The position numbers and the translations under genes are program-made. This document shows, piece after piece, positions 31,400 through 33,107 of a stretch of 33,107 nucleotides of DNA. Under the pieces are notes generated by a model. It was given only the letters and a program-made list of their open reading frames with translations. It was not told the origin of the DNA and ran no database searches. Origin of the DNA: Planctomycetota bacterium (GTDB taxonomy: Bacteria > Planctomycetota > Planctomycetia > Planctomycetales > Planctomycetaceae); assembly GCA_016872645.1 (NCBI GenBank), contig VGZH01000066.1, forward strand, positions 1 to 33,107, in the 5' to 3' direction. The stretch's first letter is position 1. Each line of letters starts with the position of its first letter.

Positions 31400-32875
31400 A
31401 TGATGCTTGGACAATTTCGATCTGCTGAACTCACTCGCCGCCAACTTTTTGCCAACGGTGCCGTCGGCTTAGGCGTTCCCGCGCTGGCTTCGCTGCTCGC
31501 AAAGGATTTATCCGCAGCGGACGCAGACACTCAACAAAGGCCCAAGCAATTCGGCGGCCTGCCTGATCTGCCGCATCATCCGCCGAAGGTGAAGAACGTC
31601 ATTTACCTCCTGCAAAATGGAGCTCCGCCGCACGTCGATACGTTCGATTACAAGCCGCAGATGCAGAAGTTTCGCGGTGAAGAGTTGCCGGAGTCGGTTC
31701 ACAAGAATCAACGGCTCAGCACGATGACTCAGGGGCAGAAGTCGAAGGCGGTGTTGCCGTCGATTGTGCCGTTTCGACAACACGGCGAGTGCGGGCGGTG
31801 GCTCAGCGACTTCTTGCCGCACACGGCGACGATCGTGGACGACGCGACGTTCATCAAGTCGATGCACACGACGCAGGTGAATCACGCTCCGGCAATCACG
31901 TTCTTTCTGACCGGCAACGAACTCCCCGGCCGGCCCAGCATGGGAGCGTGGGCGACGTACGGCCTCGGCAGCGAAAGCGATGAACTCCCCGGCTTCGTGG
32001 TGATGACGTCGCGTGACAAAGAGGCGAGCTGCGGGCAAATCTTCTACGACTTTTATTGGGGCAGCGGCTTCCTGCCGTCGAAGTATCAGGGGGTCAAGTT
32101 CCGCGGCAGCGGCGAGCCGGTGCTGTACCTCTCGAACCCGGACGGCATGAGCCGCGAGTTGCGACGCGGGCTGCTCGACGATCTGCGAGTGCTCAACGAG
32201 GCGAAGTTCGCAGAGGTCGGCGACCCGGAGATCGTCACGCGCATCGCTCAGTACGAGATGGCGTACAAGATGCAGGCCAGCGTCCCCGAACTGACCGATT
32301 TCTCGACCGAGCCGAAGCATGTGCTGGAGAGCTACGGCCCGGATGTCACTCGGCAAGGATCGTTCGCGTACAACTGCCTGATGGCTCGGCGACTGGTCGA
32401 GCGCGGCGTCCGCTTCGTGCAATGCTTCCACGCCGGCTGGGATCATCACCGCAATCTGAACACGCAATTCGAAATCCAATGCCGCGACACTGACCAGCCG
32501 AGCGCCGCGCTGGTCAAAGACCTCAAGCAACGCGGCCTGCTCGATGACACGCTGGTCATCTGGGGCGGCGAATTCGGCCGCACTCCGTTCTGCCAAGGGG
32601 ACATCAACGACAAGAAAACGCTCGGCCGAGACCACCACCCCTACGTCTTCACGATCTGGATGGCCGGCGGCGGCATCAAGCGCGGCTTCACTTACGGCGA
32701 GTCCGACGACTTCTGCTACAACCCGGCCAAAGACCCCGTCCACGTCCACGACTTCCAAGCCACGGTGCTGCACCTGCTGGGCATCGATCACGAACGCCTC
32801 ACCTACAAATTCCAAGGCCGCTACTTCCGCCTGACCGACGTGCATGGAAGAGTGGTCAACGAAGTGCTGGCCTAA
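31400..32875 (+). CDS. DUF1501 Tat-exported protein, second of a tandem pair
   Basis: 491 residues from the ATG at 31400 (MMLGQF; a second ATG at 31403 is possible). An SD (GGAGAAAG) lies about 11 bases upstream, in the 23-base gap after the first paralogue. The Tat signal is ELTRRQLFANGAVGLG. The DUF1501 body includes VIYLLQNGAPPHVDTFDYKP, VNHAPAITFFLTG, GRPSMGAWATYGLG, CLMARRLVERGVRFVQCFHAGWD, LVIWGGEFGRTP, LGRDHHPYVF and FRLTDVHGRVV. It has an extra N-terminal segment and an extra loop near residue 120 (TQGQKSKAVLPSIVPF) compared with its neighbour. The pair probably form one transcript. Confidence 0.9.
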   Translation: MMLGQFRSAELTRRQLFANGAVGLGVPALASLLAKDLSAADADTQQRPKQFGGLPDLPHHPPKVKNVIYLLQNGAPPHVDTFDYKPQMQKFRGEELPESVHKNQRLSTMTQGQKSKAVLPSIVPFRQHGECGRWLSDFLPHTATIVDDATFIKSMHTTQVNHAPAITFFLTGNELPGRPSMGAWATYGLGSESDELPGFVVMTSRDKEASCGQIFYDFYWGSGFLPSKYQGVKFRGSGEPVLYLSNPDGMSRELRRGLLDDLRVLNEAKFAEVGDPEIVTRIAQYEMAYKMQASVPELTDFSTEPKHVLESYGPDVTRQGSFAYNCLMARRLVERGVRFVQCFHAGWDHHRNLNTQFEIQCRDTDQPSAALVKDLKQRGLLDDTLVIWGGEFGRTPFCQGDINDKKTLGRDHHPYVFTIWMAGGGIKRGFTYGESDDFCYNPAKDPVHVHDFQATVLHLLGIDHERLTYKFQGRYFRLTDVHGRVVNEVLA

Positions 32876-32904
32876 CGAGTATGACACACCGGTGAGTGGT
32901 GTTC

Positions 32905-33107
32905 TTAACGGTGAGCCTTCGACTGCGGCTGCTCGAACTTCACCTTATCTTTGCCTGCAAGCTTCACAAGGTCGGGAAGATCGTAGGTTTCGAGGACGGC
33001 GTGGATCGTGCAGTCGAATTGGCCTTTGGCGGACTTGTCGCCGACGATCGACGTCCAATCGCGAGGCGTGTTGCGGAGCGTGATGGTCTCAAACAACTCC
33101 GGGTGCA
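32905..33107 (-). CDS. C-terminal end of an esterase-like gene (runs off right edge)
   Basis: Minus-strand open frame of 67 codons with no start, continuing beyond the window (…HPELFETITLRNTPRDWTSIVGD…). The end reads FDCTIHAVLETYDLPDLVKLAG, then a charged tail KFEQPQSKAHR. The pattern of a PELF-x-x-[VI]-T-L-R segment followed by a Y-D-L-P-D-L motif resembles the C-terminus of acetylxylan-esterase/dienelactone-hydrolase-like alpha/beta hydrolases annotated in planctomycetes. That is a weak recall-based match, and the catalytic residues are outside the window. It is convergent with the second DUF1501 gene, 29 bases away. Confidence 0.45.
   Translation of the reverse strand, partial: HPELFETITLRNTPRDWTSIVGDKSAKGQFDCTIHAVLETYDLPDLVKLAGKDKVKFEQPQSKAHR

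Noticed and set aside
31508-32887. A 459-codon minus-strand frame
   Set aside because: Antisense to the second DUF1501 gene and rich in Arg/Ala/Val as expected from codon-position bias; no start signal.
1-33107. CRISPR array, transposase, integrase or prophage
   Set aside because: No regularly spaced direct repeats, no transposase or integrase motifs and no phage structural genes were seen on either strand.

Overview
The window looks like a chromosomal segment of a planctomycete (Pirellula/Planctomyces-type). The reasons are three DUF1501 Tat-exported proteins, a DUF4159 protein, a DUF3604 protein, a ThuA-like protein, a Ser/Thr kinase, a non-cysteine anti-sigma-like membrane protein with a duplicated N-terminal helical motif, high GC, many short transcription units on both strands, and GC-rich palindromic intergenic elements. 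No phage, transposase, integrase or CRISPR array is visible.

Layout. 1-263 (-): start of a hemolysin III/PAQR membrane protein running off the left edge. 432-1382 (+): Tat-exported sugar isomerase/epimerase-like TIM barrel. 1402-1781 (-): short YtrA-type GntR regulator and a possible 37-residue membrane micro-ORF. 1973-6468 (+): sialidase-like/alpha-toroid fusion, cupin and CocE/NonD hydrolase, closed by a terminator. 6672-6908: palindromes and a broken DUF1080 remnant. 7023-10694 (-): DUF1501 protein and the 720-residue membrane protein. 10845-11741 (+): ThuA-like protein. 11737-12343: long inverted repeat and a decayed cupredoxin-like gene. 12437-15172 (-): beta-propeller/DUF3604 protein, divergent from an SDR (15456-16187), followed by a TPR-metallopeptidase (16297-19014) and DUF4159 (19027-19887).

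19890-21272 (-) is a TPR lipoprotein, divergent from lnt (21526-23505), which acylates lipoproteins. 23515-25762 (-) is a housekeeping block: tadA, tig and tRNA-Gly(GCC), with terminators between them. 25883-28749 (-) holds a Ser/Thr kinase fused to a receiver-like domain, then nagA. 29146-29897 (+) holds a STAS protein and a VanZ-like protein. 29934-32875 (+) is a tandem pair of DUF1501 genes. The right edge (-) carries the 3' end of an unidentified, possibly esterase-like gene.

Taken together the genes suggest a Gram-negative-type envelope with heavy export of sugar-ester and glycan-active enzymes (sialidase-like, CocE, ThuA, sugar isomerase, nagA) beside conserved core genes. I see no self-contained defence or biosynthetic system. 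The most unusual items are the sialidase-CxxCH-toroid fusion, the kinase with a degenerate receiver, the adjacent metallopeptidase/DUF4159 pair, and the palindromic elements beside decayed genes.
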